Shown piece by piece: positions 38,966-46,354 of a DNA stretch of 64,000 bases. Each line of letters begins with the position of its first letter. Positions within the stretch are counted from its first letter, which is position 1. A model generated the notes under the pieces. It saw only the letters and a program-made list of their open reading frames with translations. It had not been told where the DNA came from and did not search any database. This DNA comes from Mesorhizobium sp. B2-4-15 (GTDB lineage Bacteria; Pseudomonadota; Alphaproteobacteria; Rhizobiales; Rhizobiaceae). The position numbers were made by a program, and so were the translations under genes. The stretch is taken from positions 368,501 to 432,500 of the forward strand of contig NZ_VFUZ01000001.1 in assembly GCF_006658505.1 (NCBI RefSeq). The letters are read 5' to 3'.

Positions 38966-39027
38966 TATAGGCTGCAAGGGGGCGGATCCTTGTTTGTCCC
39001 TGCCCTGGGGGCACTGATATAGTTGGT

Positions 39028-39846
39028 ATGATGGCAGAGAACCACGTGGCCGATCCGATGTCCAAGATCAAGTCCATCGACATCAGGAGCCTGGCCCGAT
39101 CGGCTCTCGGCTGGCCGTCGGGCATTCTGTTTCCGCCCGTCTGCGCCGGCTGCCGCCGGCATGTCTCGCAGCCCGGCGTACTGTGCGGCGCCTGCTGGCC
39201 GAAACTCAGGCTGCTGGAACGACCCTGGTGCCCGGTGATGGGCACACCATTCATCCACCATATGGGCGAGGGCTTTCTGTCGGCCGAGGCGATCGCCGAT
39301 CCACCGCCCTTCGAGCGAGCACGGGCGGCCGTCGCCTATTCCGGCGTGGCTCGCCAGATGGTGCAAGGGCTGAAATACCAGGACCGCACCGATCTCGCGC
39401 CTTGGATGGCGCGCTGGATGGTGCGCGCGGGCGCCGATCTCATTGCCGAGGCCGATGTGGTGGTGCCGGTGCCGCTACACTGGCGGCGCTTTTTCAGGCG
39501 GCGCTTCAACCAGTCGGCGGAATTGGCGCGCGCGGTTTGCGAACTCAGCGGGCTGTCCTTCGCGCCCTCCGCCATGCGGCGCGTGAAACTCACCCGCCAG
39601 CAGGTCGGGCTGGAGCGACAGGAACGCGAGGAGAATGTGCGGGCCGCGTTTCGTGTGCCGGCGGAAGCGGAAATCGAGATTGCCGGCCGCAGGGTGCTTC
39701 TGGTCGACGATGTCTACACCACGGGCGCCACCCTGCGTGCCGCCACCAAGGCGCTGAAAAGAGGAGGTGCGGTCGCCGTCGACGTGCTGACATTTGCCCG
39801 CGTGTTGCCGGGGGACTTCCGGGCGGACGAGTCCGTGACTATATAA
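39028..39846 (+). CDS. comF: ComF family phosphoribosyltransferase-like protein
   Basis: A 272-residue ComF protein. The N-terminal zinc finger CAGCRRHVSQPGVLCGACW (four cysteines) precedes a type I phosphoribosyltransferase fold with the PRPP loop RRVLLVDDVYTTGATL. VPVPLHWRRFFRRRFNQSAEL is the usual ComF signature. In naturally competent bacteria ComF aids DNA uptake; in rhizobia the role is unclear. Followed 25 bp later by grxC. Confidence 0.92.
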   Translation: MMAENHVADPMSKIKSIDIRSLARSALGWPSGILFPPVCAGCRRHVSQPGVLCGACWPKLRLLERPWCPVMGTPFIHHMGEGFLSAEAIADPPPFERARAAVAYSGVARQMVQGLKYQDRTDLAPWMARWMVRAGADLIAEADVVVPVPLHWRRFFRRRFNQSAELARAVCELSGLSFAPSAMRRVKLTRQQVGLERQEREENVRAAFRVPAEAEIEIAGRRVLLVDDVYTTGATLRAATKALKRGGAVAVDVLTFARVLPGDFRADESVTI

Positions 39847-39871
39847 GTCGGCAACAGAGAACGGAAACGTC

Positions 39872-40141
39872 ATGGCCGATGTCACCATCTACACCCGCAT
39901 GATGTGCGGCTATTGCACGGCGGCCAAGCGGCTGCTGGAGCGCAAGGGCGTCGCCTATACCGAGCATGACGCCTCGTTTTCGCCGGAACTGCGCCAGGAG
40001 ATGATTTCGCGCGCTCATGGGCGTACGACCTTTCCGCAGATTTTCATCGGCGACAGGCATGTCGGCGGCTGCGACGACCTCCATGATCTGGAGGCCGAAG
40101 GCCGGCTGGACAAACTGCTCGCCAACGGCACGACGATTTGA
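39872..40141 (+). CDS. grxC: Glutaredoxin 3
   Basis: An 89-residue dithiol glutaredoxin. Active-site CGYC at residues 12-15 in YTRMMCGYCTAAKRLL; the glutathione-binding TFPQIFIGDRHVGGCDDL is intact. It reduces protein disulfides and glutathione mixed disulfides with GSH. Middle gene of comF-grxC-nit-DUF1178. Confidence 0.96.
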   Translation: MADVTIYTRMMCGYCTAAKRLLERKGVAYTEHDASFSPELRQEMISRAHGRTTFPQIFIGDRHVGGCDDLHDLEAEGRLDKLLANGTTI

Positions 40142-40151
40142 GGGTATGATC

Positions 40152-41018
40152 ATGGATGTTTTCAAGGCCGCGGCGATCCAGATGCGCTCAGGCGAAAGTC
40201 CAGAGCGCAACGCGGTCGATCTCGAACGGTTGGTGCGTGAAGCGGCGGCGCAAAATGCCACCTACATCCAGACGCCTGAAATGACAGGGGCGCTGATCCG
40301 CGACAAGGAAGCGCGTGCCGCCTCCTTTACCTCCGAGGACAAAGACATCGTCGTCGCGACCGCGCGCGGACTGGCGCGCGAACTCGGCGTCTACCTGCAT
40401 ATCGGCTCGACCGCCATCCTGCGCGCCGACGGCAAGCTCGCCAACCGGGCGCTGTTGTTTGGCCCGGACGGCACCACGCTTGCCACCTATGACAAGATCC
40501 ACATGTTCGACGTCGATCTCGACAATGGCGAGAGCTGGCGCGAATCCGCCTCCTATGAACCAGGCACCGAGGCCGTTGTGACCGAGATCGCGGGCGCGAA
40601 ATTGGGTTTCGCGGTTTGCTACGATCTGCGGTTCCCGCAGCTGTTCCGTGCCGAGGCGATGGCGGGCGCCGACCTTTTGACCGTGCCCGCGGCCTTTACC
40701 CGTCAGACGGGCGAGGCACACTGGCACGTGCTGCTGAGGGCCCGCGCCATCGAGAACGGCGCCTTTGTCGTCGCCGCCGCGCAAGGCGGCCTGCACGAGG
40801 ACGGCCGCGAGACTTATGGCCATTCGCTGATCGTCGATCCGTGGGGACGCATCCTGGCGGAAGCCGCGCATGACGAGCCCGATGTGATCGTCGCCGAGAT
40901 CGACCCGGCGCAGTCGCTCGCGGCGCGCAAGAAGATCCCGAACCTCAGAAATGCGCGGGATTTCACCATCAATGCTGGCGCGGTGGAGGCGCCGCGTCTC
41001 AGGGGTGCCGCCTTTTGA
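40152..41018 (+). CDS. Nitrilase-superfamily amidase (Nit1/deaminated glutathione amidase type)
   Basis: A 288-residue carbon-nitrogen hydrolase. The Glu-Lys-Cys triad is visible: Glu43 region TYIQTPEMTGAL, Lys in YDKIHMFDVDL, and Cys156 in GFAVCYDLRFPQLFR. These features match the Nit1/NIT2 branch, which hydrolyses deaminated glutathione or omega-amides, and fit its place after glutaredoxin. ATG 40152 is preceded by GAGGG; ATG 40146 is an alternative. Its stop overlaps the start of the DUF1178 gene. Confidence 0.9.
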   Translation: MDVFKAAAIQMRSGESPERNAVDLERLVREAAAQNATYIQTPEMTGALIRDKEARAASFTSEDKDIVVATARGLARELGVYLHIGSTAILRADGKLANRALLFGPDGTTLATYDKIHMFDVDLDNGESWRESASYEPGTEAVVTEIAGAKLGFAVCYDLRFPQLFRAEAMAGADLLTVPAAFTRQTGEAHWHVLLRARAIENGAFVVAAAQGGLHEDGRETYGHSLIVDPWGRILAEAAHDEPDVIVAEIDPAQSLAARKKIPNLRNARDFTINAGAVEAPRLRGAAF

Positions 41019-41440
41019 TCCGCTTTTCCCTCATCTGCGAAAACGAGCACGAGTTCGAGGGCTGGTTTCGCAGCAATGACGATTTCGACACCCAGAAGAA
41101 GCGCGGCTTTGTCGATTGCCCCAACTGCGGCTCCCATAAGGTGCAGAAGGCCCTGATGGCGCCCGCCGTCTCGACCGCCCGCAAGCAGGAAACCATTGCG
41201 CTGGCCATGGGCGAGGCGCAGAAGCAAGCCATGGCGCGACTGAAGGCGATGGCCGAGAAGGTGCGCGAGAATGCCGACTATGTCGGCGACAAGTTCGCCG
41301 AGGAAGCGCGAAAAATCCACTTCGGCGAGACCGACCCGCGCGGCATCTATGGTGAAGCGACGCTGGAAGAGGCCAAGAGCCTGGCCGAGGACGGCGTCGA
41401 TTTCATGCCGATCCCGGTGTTTCCGGACGACCGCAACTGA
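41015..41440 (+). CDS. DUF1178 protein
   Basis: A 141-residue conserved proteobacterial protein of unknown function. It opens IRFSLICENEHEFEGWFRSN and has a CxxC zinc-type pair in VDCPNCGSHKVQKALMAP; EEARKIHFGETDPRGIYGEA and DGVDFMPIPVFPDD complete the family pattern. Start is TTG 41015, overlapping the nit stop (TTGA), because the family begins with M-I-R/K. Translationally coupled to the upstream gene. Confidence 0.9.
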   Translation: MIRFSLICENEHEFEGWFRSNDDFDTQKKRGFVDCPNCGSHKVQKALMAPAVSTARKQETIALAMGEAQKQAMARLKAMAEKVRENADYVGDKFAEEARKIHFGETDPRGIYGEATLEEAKSLAEDGVDFMPIPVFPDDRN

Positions 41441-41444
41441 ACGA

Positions 41445-41930
41445 TCAGCTCACGTTGCCGATCAGCTTCTCGAGCAGGCTCGAAAGCGTCTCATGCTCGG
41501 CCTTCGTCAGGCCCGAAAGAATCTCGTGTTCATTGGCGACATGGGCGGTGACAGCCTCGTCGATCAGCGCGAGACCTTTTTCCGTCAATTGCACAACAAC
41601 CCCGCGCCGGTCGCTGGGGTGCGGCGCGCGCAGGATCAGTCCGGCCTTCTCCAGCCGGTCGAGCCGGGCGGTCATGGCGCCGGAGGTCACCATCGTCGCC
41701 TCATAGAGCTCGGTCGGTGTCAGCGCGTAAGGCTGGCCGGAACGGCGCAGCGTCGCGAGCACGTCAAATTCCCCCGATTGGAGTCCGAAGCGGGCAAAAA
41801 CCGGCGCGAGGCGGTCACGCGCGATCAGCGAGGACGCCTCGTTCAGCCGGCCGATCACGCCCATCGGCGACACGTCGAGATCCGGCCGTTCCCGCCGCCA
41901 CTGTTCGATGGCCTTTGCTGCTCTATCCAT
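41445..41930 (-). CDS. MarR family transcriptional regulator
   Basis: A 161-residue winged-helix regulator. The DNA-binding part includes LTPTELYEATMVTSGAMTAR, then LDRLEKAGLILRAPHPSDRR and GVVVQLTEKG, the classic MarR wing. It starts MDRAAKAIEQWRRERPDLDV; ATG 41930 preferred over 41942. It is divergent from an EamA exporter, with two ATCTT/AAGAT inverted repeats in the 101-bp space, so it probably represses both. The ligand would be a small molecule handled by the exporter. Confidence 0.92.
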   Translation of the reverse strand: MDRAAKAIEQWRRERPDLDVSPMGVIGRLNEASSLIARDRLAPVFARFGLQSGEFDVLATLRRSGQPYALTPTELYEATMVTSGAMTARLDRLEKAGLILRAPHPSDRRGVVVQLTEKGLALIDEAVTAHVANEHEILSGLTKAEHETLSSLLEKLIGNVS

Positions 41931-41945
41931 ATATCTCACCATCAA

Positions 41946-41990
41946 ATATCTTGACGCTAAGAATCTTTGCATTATCTTATCGCAAGATAT
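41946..41990. promoter_or_regulatory. Candidate MarR operator pair
   Basis: ATCTT-ATCGC-AAGAT (41974-41988) is a perfect inverted repeat; TCTT-N6-AAGA (41949-41962) is a second, and ATATCTTG/CAAGATAT forms outer arms (41946-41953, 41983-41990). They lie between the marR start and the divergent EamA start. Confidence 0.65.
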
Positions 41991-42031
41991 CCCGGCGGCC
42001 AAGCGCCGCCAGTCAACGACGGGACCGTCCG

Positions 42032-42946
42032 ATGAAATTTCTCTGGGATTCGGCGCTCGGCCTGCTGGTGGTCACCGGTGGCCTTCTTGGCCTGACGCTG
42101 CCCTTCGGCAAGCTCGCCACGGCGGCCGGCGTGCCGGCCATGGTCTGGGCCTTCGTTATTTCGCTCGGCGCCGGTGGCGTGCTTTTGTGCGCATTGCTGC
42201 TCAGCAGGCAAAAGATCCGGCTGACGGCGCATAAGCTGCGCTATTTCTTCGTCACCGCGGCGGTGTCCTACGCGTTTCCCAATCTCCTGATGTTTTCAGC
42301 CATCCCGCATCTCGGCGCCGGCTATACGGGCATCATGTTCACGCTTTCGCCGGTCGTCACGCTGGTGTTCTCGATCCTGCTCGGTGTCCGGCGCCCCAAT
42401 ATGCTCGGCATATCAGGCATTGCCGTCGGCTTCATCGGTGCGGTGATGGTCGCTCTTACGCGCGGAGAGGCCGGCCAGCCGGCCGATTATTTCTGGGTGG
42501 CCGTGGGGCTGCTCATTCCGGTCAGCCTCGCCGCCGGCAACATCTACCGTACCGTCGACTGGCCGGAAGGCACCGGCCCGATCGAGCTTGCCGTCGGCAG
42601 CCATCTGGCGTCGGCGACGCTGTTGCTCGCCGGCATTCTCGCCCTGTTCGGCGTCAGGGCTTTCGCCCCGCTCGGCGGCGTGCCGCTGGTGGTCGTCGCG
42701 CAGGTCGCATCCGCATCGGCGATGTTCGCCTTCTTCTTCCGGCTGCAGGCCGTCGGCGGCCCGGTCTATCTCAGCCAGATCGGCTATGTGGCGGCCGCGG
42801 TGGGGCTGTTTGCCGGCACGATCTTCCTGGGCGAGCACTACCAGCTGCTGACCTGGGCCGGCGCCGTTATCATCACCGCCGGCGTGTTCATCACCACCAG
42901 GGCGCAAGGCCAGACCGGTGCGAGAGCGCAGAGCCAGGCCGCCTGA
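42032..42946 (+). CDS. EamA/DMT family transporter, divergent from marR
   Basis: A 304-residue ten-segment exporter with two EamA repeats (GGLLGLTLPFGKLATAAGVP; LRYFFVTAAVSYAFPNLLMF). The tail (ARAQGQTGARAQSQAA) is short and polar. ATG 42032 gives MKFLWDSALG. The shared spacer with marR carries paired inverted repeats, so expression is likely induced by the MarR ligand. Substrate unknown. Confidence 0.87.
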   Translation: MKFLWDSALGLLVVTGGLLGLTLPFGKLATAAGVPAMVWAFVISLGAGGVLLCALLLSRQKIRLTAHKLRYFFVTAAVSYAFPNLLMFSAIPHLGAGYTGIMFTLSPVVTLVFSILLGVRRPNMLGISGIAVGFIGAVMVALTRGEAGQPADYFWVAVGLLIPVSLAAGNIYRTVDWPEGTGPIELAVGSHLASATLLLAGILALFGVRAFAPLGGVPLVVVAQVASASAMFAFFFRLQAVGGPVYLSQIGYVAAAVGLFAGTIFLGEHYQLLTWAGAVIITAGVFITTRAQGQTGARAQSQAA

Positions 42947-42952
42947 GCGTCT

Positions 42953-43543
42953 TCAGCCCTTGCCATCGGCGTCGCCTCCGGGCTCCGGCCTTGGATGCCG
43001 GCGGCGGTGGGTGGCGGCGGCGCGCGCCGCCTGTTCGTAGATGCCGGTCATCAGCTCGAGCGTGCGCGCGACCTCCTCGAGCTTATCGGCCATTTCGGGA
43101 ATGCGCGTCACGGCTTCGATGAGCAGAACGGAGCGGATGTCGGCGTAGCGTTCGGTCACGCGATGCCCGAGTGGAGTGACCTCATAGGTAACGCCGGCCC
43201 TGCCGCTGCCGGTGCGGGTGATCAAGCCGCCCTTGAGCAATTTGCGCAGGCTGTACTGGATGTTGGGAATGTCATCGCGATTGGTCATCTGGGCAAGATC
43301 GCGCACGCTTTTCGGGCGGTCGTTCATCCGGATGACATGGAGCAGCGCGTTCTCGGGGCCGCTGGCGGAAAACTCGATCACCGTGGCAAGGCATTCGGCC
43401 TGCCAATGGCCGAACGCCTCATAGGAGCGCATCAGCGCATACTCGACTTCGGTGACATCGATTTCCAGCGGCGTGCGCGCCAGATGCCAGCCGCGATCCA
43501 GCAACTTGGCCTCTGTTTCCTGAGATTTGCGCCGATCATTCAT
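42953..43543 (-). CDS. Winged-helix (MarR-like) transcriptional regulator
   Basis: A 196-residue winged-helix DNA-binding protein. Core: SVRDLAQMTNRDDIPNIQYS and LRKLLKGGLITRTGSGRAGV, a MarR-like helix-turn-helix and wing; the C-terminal helix MADKLEEVARTLELMTGIYE is probably for dimerisation, and the end is Arg/His-rich. Start ATG 43543 (MNDRRKSQE). It lies divergent from a flavin monooxygenase-reductase pair with a 25-bp palindrome between them; a repressor role is inferred. This regulator type often controls aromatic or two-component monooxygenase genes. Confidence 0.85.
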   Translation of the reverse strand: MNDRRKSQETEAKLLDRGWHLARTPLEIDVTEVEYALMRSYEAFGHWQAECLATVIEFSASGPENALLHVIRMNDRPKSVRDLAQMTNRDDIPNIQYSLRKLLKGGLITRTGSGRAGVTYEVTPLGHRVTERYADIRSVLLIEAVTRIPEMADKLEEVARTLELMTGIYEQAARAAATHRRRHPRPEPGGDADGKG

Positions 43544-43598
43544 CTGCCTGTTCCCCGCTATGAGCATGCGCCGATCCCGGTGGTTGCGTCTACATGGA

Positions 43599-43623
43599 TT
43601 TATGATAGACTTTCTATTATAAA
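43599..43623. promoter_or_regulatory. Palindromic operator between winged-helix regulator and monooxygenase
   Basis: TTTATGATAGA-CTT-TCTATTATAAA: 11-bp arms with one mismatch and 3-bp spacer, in an AT-rich tract ending 31 bp before the monooxygenase start. The AT content contrasts with the GC-rich surroundings and probably also holds the promoter. Confidence 0.65.
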
Positions 43624-43654
43624 TTATAATAAAAAATGAGGAGAACACCCCCCA

Positions 43655-44779
43655 ATGAGCATGCTCGACAAGACTGCGCCTGATGCGCAACCCTTCTTCC
43701 TCGGCACTTTCGCGTCCAATTGCTCCGGCGGCATGACCGTCACCAAGATCCCGGAGCGCTGGGTCAGTTCCTGGGACAACAATCTGCGGCTGGCGTATCT
43801 GCTCGACGAGGCCGGCATGGACTTCATGCTGCCGATCGCGCGCTGGATCGGCTATGGCGGCGAGACCAACTTCCACGGCAATGTGCTGGAGACGATCACC
43901 TGGGCCGCTGGGCTGCTGGCGCTTACCCGCAACATCACCGTCTTTGCCACGACGCATACCGCGGCCAACCATCCCGTCGTCGTCGCCAAGCAACTGGCGA
44001 CCATCGACCAGATCAGCCGTGGCCGCATCGGCCTCAACATCGTCGCCGGCTGGAACAAGCCGGAATATGAAGCGCTTGGGCTGACGCTGCCCGACGACCA
44101 CGTCACGCGCTACGGCTATGCCCAGGAATGGTTCGATATCGTCAACGCGTTGTGGGAGCGCACGGAGGCCTTTGACTGGGACGGCAACTGGTTCAAGCTC
44201 AGGAATGTGCTTGGCGACCCGCGCCCGGCTTCGCGGCTGCCCATCCTCAACGCCGCCGGTTCAGAAGCGGGCCGCAAATTCGCGGTCCGCAACGCCGATT
44301 TCCTGTTCACGCCGGCAATCGACCTGGCGCGCTCCAAGGATGAGATCATTGCGCTGAAGGAGCAAGCGAGGACCGCCGGCAGCGATGTCGACGTGCTGAC
44401 CTTCGCCCATGTCGTGTGCCGGCCGACCGAAAAGGAAGCCAGGGACTATCTCGAACATTTCGGCCGCACCAACGCCGACTGGGCGGCGGTCGACAATCTG
44501 GTGAAGCTGCAGTTCGCCCATGCGCAGTCGTTCCCGCATGATCTCTTGGCGCTCATCCGCGACCGTATGGCGGCGGGCCATGGCGGCTTCCCGCTCACCG
44601 GCACGCCGGAACAGGTCGCCGACGGGATCACTGCCTTGCATGCGGCCGGGTTTCGCGGTTCGACGCTGTCCTTTGTCGACTATGCCGGGGAATTCCCCTA
44701 TTTCCGCGACACCGTGCTACCCATTCTCGAAGAGAGAGGTGTCCGCATCGCGCCGGCCACGATGCAGTCGGCGGCTTAG
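43655..44779 (+). CDS. LLM-class flavin-dependent monooxygenase
   Basis: A 374-residue bacterial luciferase-like TIM-barrel monooxygenase of the SsuD/RutA/DszA group that uses reduced FMN from a partner reductase. Key stretches: RWIGYGGETNFHGNVLE, then ALTRNITVFATTHTA, and VVAKQLATIDQISRGRIGLN with IVAGWNKPEYEALGL. The start ATG 43655 follows GAGGAG. A flavin reductase gene lies 120 bp downstream, separated by two interspersed palindromes. Substrate is unknown; candidates are an alkanesulfonate, a pyrimidine-like or a heteroaromatic compound. Confidence 0.88.
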   Translation: MSMLDKTAPDAQPFFLGTFASNCSGGMTVTKIPERWVSSWDNNLRLAYLLDEAGMDFMLPIARWIGYGGETNFHGNVLETITWAAGLLALTRNITVFATTHTAANHPVVVAKQLATIDQISRGRIGLNIVAGWNKPEYEALGLTLPDDHVTRYGYAQEWFDIVNALWERTEAFDWDGNWFKLRNVLGDPRPASRLPILNAAGSEAGRKFAVRNADFLFTPAIDLARSKDEIIALKEQARTAGSDVDVLTFAHVVCRPTEKEARDYLEHFGRTNADWAAVDNLVKLQFAHAQSFPHDLLALIRDRMAAGHGGFPLTGTPEQVADGITALHAAGFRGSTLSFVDYAGEFPYFRDTVLPILEERGVRIAPATMQSAA

Positions 44780-44823
44780 AGCAATTCCAGGAAAAGTGTG
44801 AAACGGTTTTCCGCCCGGAATTG
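44780..44823. repeat. Interspersed palindrome, family C
   Basis: GCAATTCCAGGAAAA ... TTTTCCGCCCGGAATTGC: imperfect inverted repeat with arms of about 15 bp, one of the common rhizobial intergenic repeats. It begins one base after the monooxygenase stop. Confidence 0.7.
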
Positions 44824-44840
44824 CGTCAAGGCAAACAGAT

Positions 44841-44878
44841 GGAGTGGTTCGGCGTTTCCGTGAAACGATGAACCGATC
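44841..44878. repeat. Interspersed palindrome, family D, copy 2
   Basis: GGTTCGGCGTTTCCGTGAAACGATGAACC-type palindrome (core CGTTTCCGTGAAACG), inverted relative to the copy at 15541-15575, which it matches almost base for base. It lies between the monooxygenase and the flavin reductase. Confidence 0.75.
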
Positions 44879-44899
44879 CAGGCTGCGAAGGAGGAGGTT

Positions 44900-45412
44900 A
44901 TGTCCACAGTTTTGGGGGAGGGCCTCGTCGGCGTCGCCGATTTCCGCGCCGCCATGCGGCTCATCGTCGGCAATGTCAGCGTCATCACCGCCGGCATCGG
45001 TGACGACCGTTCTGGTCTCGTGGTCATTTCGGTGGTCTCGCTGTCGGCCGAACCGCCCAAGGTGATCGCTTGCGTCAACCGCTCGTCATCGACTTGGCCG
45101 GTAATCGAGCGCTACCGGCATTTCGGCGTCAATTCGCTCGGTCCCCAGCACCAGCACGTGGCCGAGCGTTTCTCCGGCTTTGGCGGCATCAAGGGCAAGG
45201 ACCGCTATGATGGCGCCGAATGGACGACGCTGAAAACCGGAGCCGCGCTGCTTTCGGACGCGGTGGCCGCCTTCGACTGCAGCCTCGACGAGATGATCGA
45301 CCGCGGCACGCATTCCATCGTCATCGGTTCGGTCGAGGCGGTGCGCACCCGCGACACCAGCCAGGCGCTGATCTACTGGCGCGGCGGCTACCGTCCGCTC
45401 AATGCCGAATAG
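44900..45412 (+). CDS. Flavin reductase (NAD(P)H:FMN), partner of the monooxygenase
   Basis: A 170-residue flavin reductase-like protein (HpaC/RutF/SsuE-like split barrel). Typical parts: FRAAMRLIVGNVSVITAG, then VISVVSLSAEPPKVIACVN and FGVNSLGPQHQHVAERFSG. It should supply reduced FMN to the upstream LLM monooxygenase. ATG 44900 follows AAGGAGGAGG. The 120-bp gap to its partner contains two palindromes, so the two may be expressed at different levels. Confidence 0.9.
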   Translation: MSTVLGEGLVGVADFRAAMRLIVGNVSVITAGIGDDRSGLVVISVVSLSAEPPKVIACVNRSSSTWPVIERYRHFGVNSLGPQHQHVAERFSGFGGIKGKDRYDGAEWTTLKTGAALLSDAVAAFDCSLDEMIDRGTHSIVIGSVEAVRTRDTSQALIYWRGGYRPLNAE

Positions 45413-45421
45413 CGAGAAAGG

Positions 45422-46171
45422 TCAGACCGATCCTTTTTCCGCCAGCACCATGTAGTTGACGTCCATATCCTTCGACCGCGACCAGCGGTCGGCAAGCGGG
45501 TTGTAGGTGACGCCGGTGCGGTCGATGACCGTCAGGCCGGCGCCGCCAAGCGCCTTTTCCAGTTCTTCCGGGCGCACCAGCTTGCCGAACTGGTGGGTGC
45601 CGCGTGGCAGCCAGCGCAGGACGTATTCAGCGCCGATGATGGCCAGCCCCAGCGCCTTCAGCGTACGGTTGATGGTGGCCACGAACATGATGCCGCCGGG
45701 CCGGACCATCTGTCCGCATTTGGCGACGAACAGGTCGATGTCGGCGACATGCTCGACCACTTCCATGTTGAGAATGACGTCGAATGTCTCGCCGGCGTCG
45801 GCGAGGTCCTCGGCCGTCGTGGCGCGATAGTCGACGCTCACATTGCCTTCGGCGGCATGCAGTTTTGCCACTTCGATGTTCGTTTCCGAGGCGTCGGCTC
45901 CCACGACCTCGGCGCCAAGCCGCGCCATCGGCTCGCACAAAAGGCCACCGCCGCAGCCGATGTCGAGGATGCGCAGGCCTTCGAACGGCCGTGCCGCGCG
46001 CGGGTCACGGCCGAAGCGCGTCGCGATCTGGTCGCGGATATAGGAAAGCCGGACCGGATTGAATTTGTGTAGCGGGCGAAACTTGCCGTTCGGGTTCCAC
46101 CATTCGGCGGCAAGGGCGGAAAAGCGTTCCACTTCTCCGGCATCGATCGTCGATCGTCGGGGCTCTGGCAT
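45422..46171 (-). CDS. ubiG: Ubiquinone biosynthesis O-methyltransferase UbiG
   Basis: A 249-residue SAM methyltransferase acting at both O-methylation steps of ubiquinone synthesis. The SAM site [20 protein letters not shown] is clear; N-terminal [20 protein letters not shown] and [12 protein letters not shown] are typical of UbiG, as is the end [23 protein letters not shown] 46171. Convergent with the flavin reductase gene. In most rhizobia ubiG is next to lysC; here a sensor kinase gene lies between. Confidence 0.96.
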   Translation of the reverse strand: MPEPRRSTIDAGEVERFSALAAEWWNPNGKFRPLHKFNPVRLSYIRDQIATRFGRDPRAARPFEGLRILDIGCGGGLLCEPMARLGAEVVGADASETNIEVAKLHAAEGNVSVDYRATTAEDLADAGETFDVILNMEVVEHVADIDLFVAKCGQMVRPGGIMFVATINRTLKALGLAIIGAEYVLRWLPRGTHQFGKLVRPEELEKALGGAGLTVIDRTGVTYNPLADRWSRSKDMDVNYMVLAEKGSV

Positions 46172-46189
46172 AGATTGGTCTCCTCGACA

Positions 46190-46232
46190 CTACAGCGCCG
46201 CGCGTCCTTCGGACGCGCAAAGGACGCTGTAG
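46190..46232. repeat. Interspersed palindrome, family B
   Basis: CTACAGCGCCGCGCGTCC-TTCGGACGCGC... AGGACGCTGTAG: nested arms (outer CTACAGCG/CGCTGTAG, inner GCGCGTCC/GGACGCGC). Lies between the kinase end and ubiG start. Confidence 0.75.
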
Positions 46233-46244
46233 CACTTTGATTCT

Positions 46245-46291
46245 GCGCATGATCCCTTTCCGAAATCGAAGTCGATTTCGGGGTCATGCGC
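46245..46291. repeat. Interspersed palindrome, family A variant
   Basis: GCGCATGATCCCTTTCCGAA ... TTCGGGGTCATGCGC with the central CCGAAATCGA-AGTCGATTTCGG. Arms of about 22 bp with small mismatches. Same family as 4827, 21991 and 24804. Confidence 0.8.
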
Positions 46292-46354
46292 TAGGAAGTC
46301 GGGCGTGAGGCCTCGAATGTCAAGGCAACATTTTCTCCCTGCCGCCAAGCCCGC

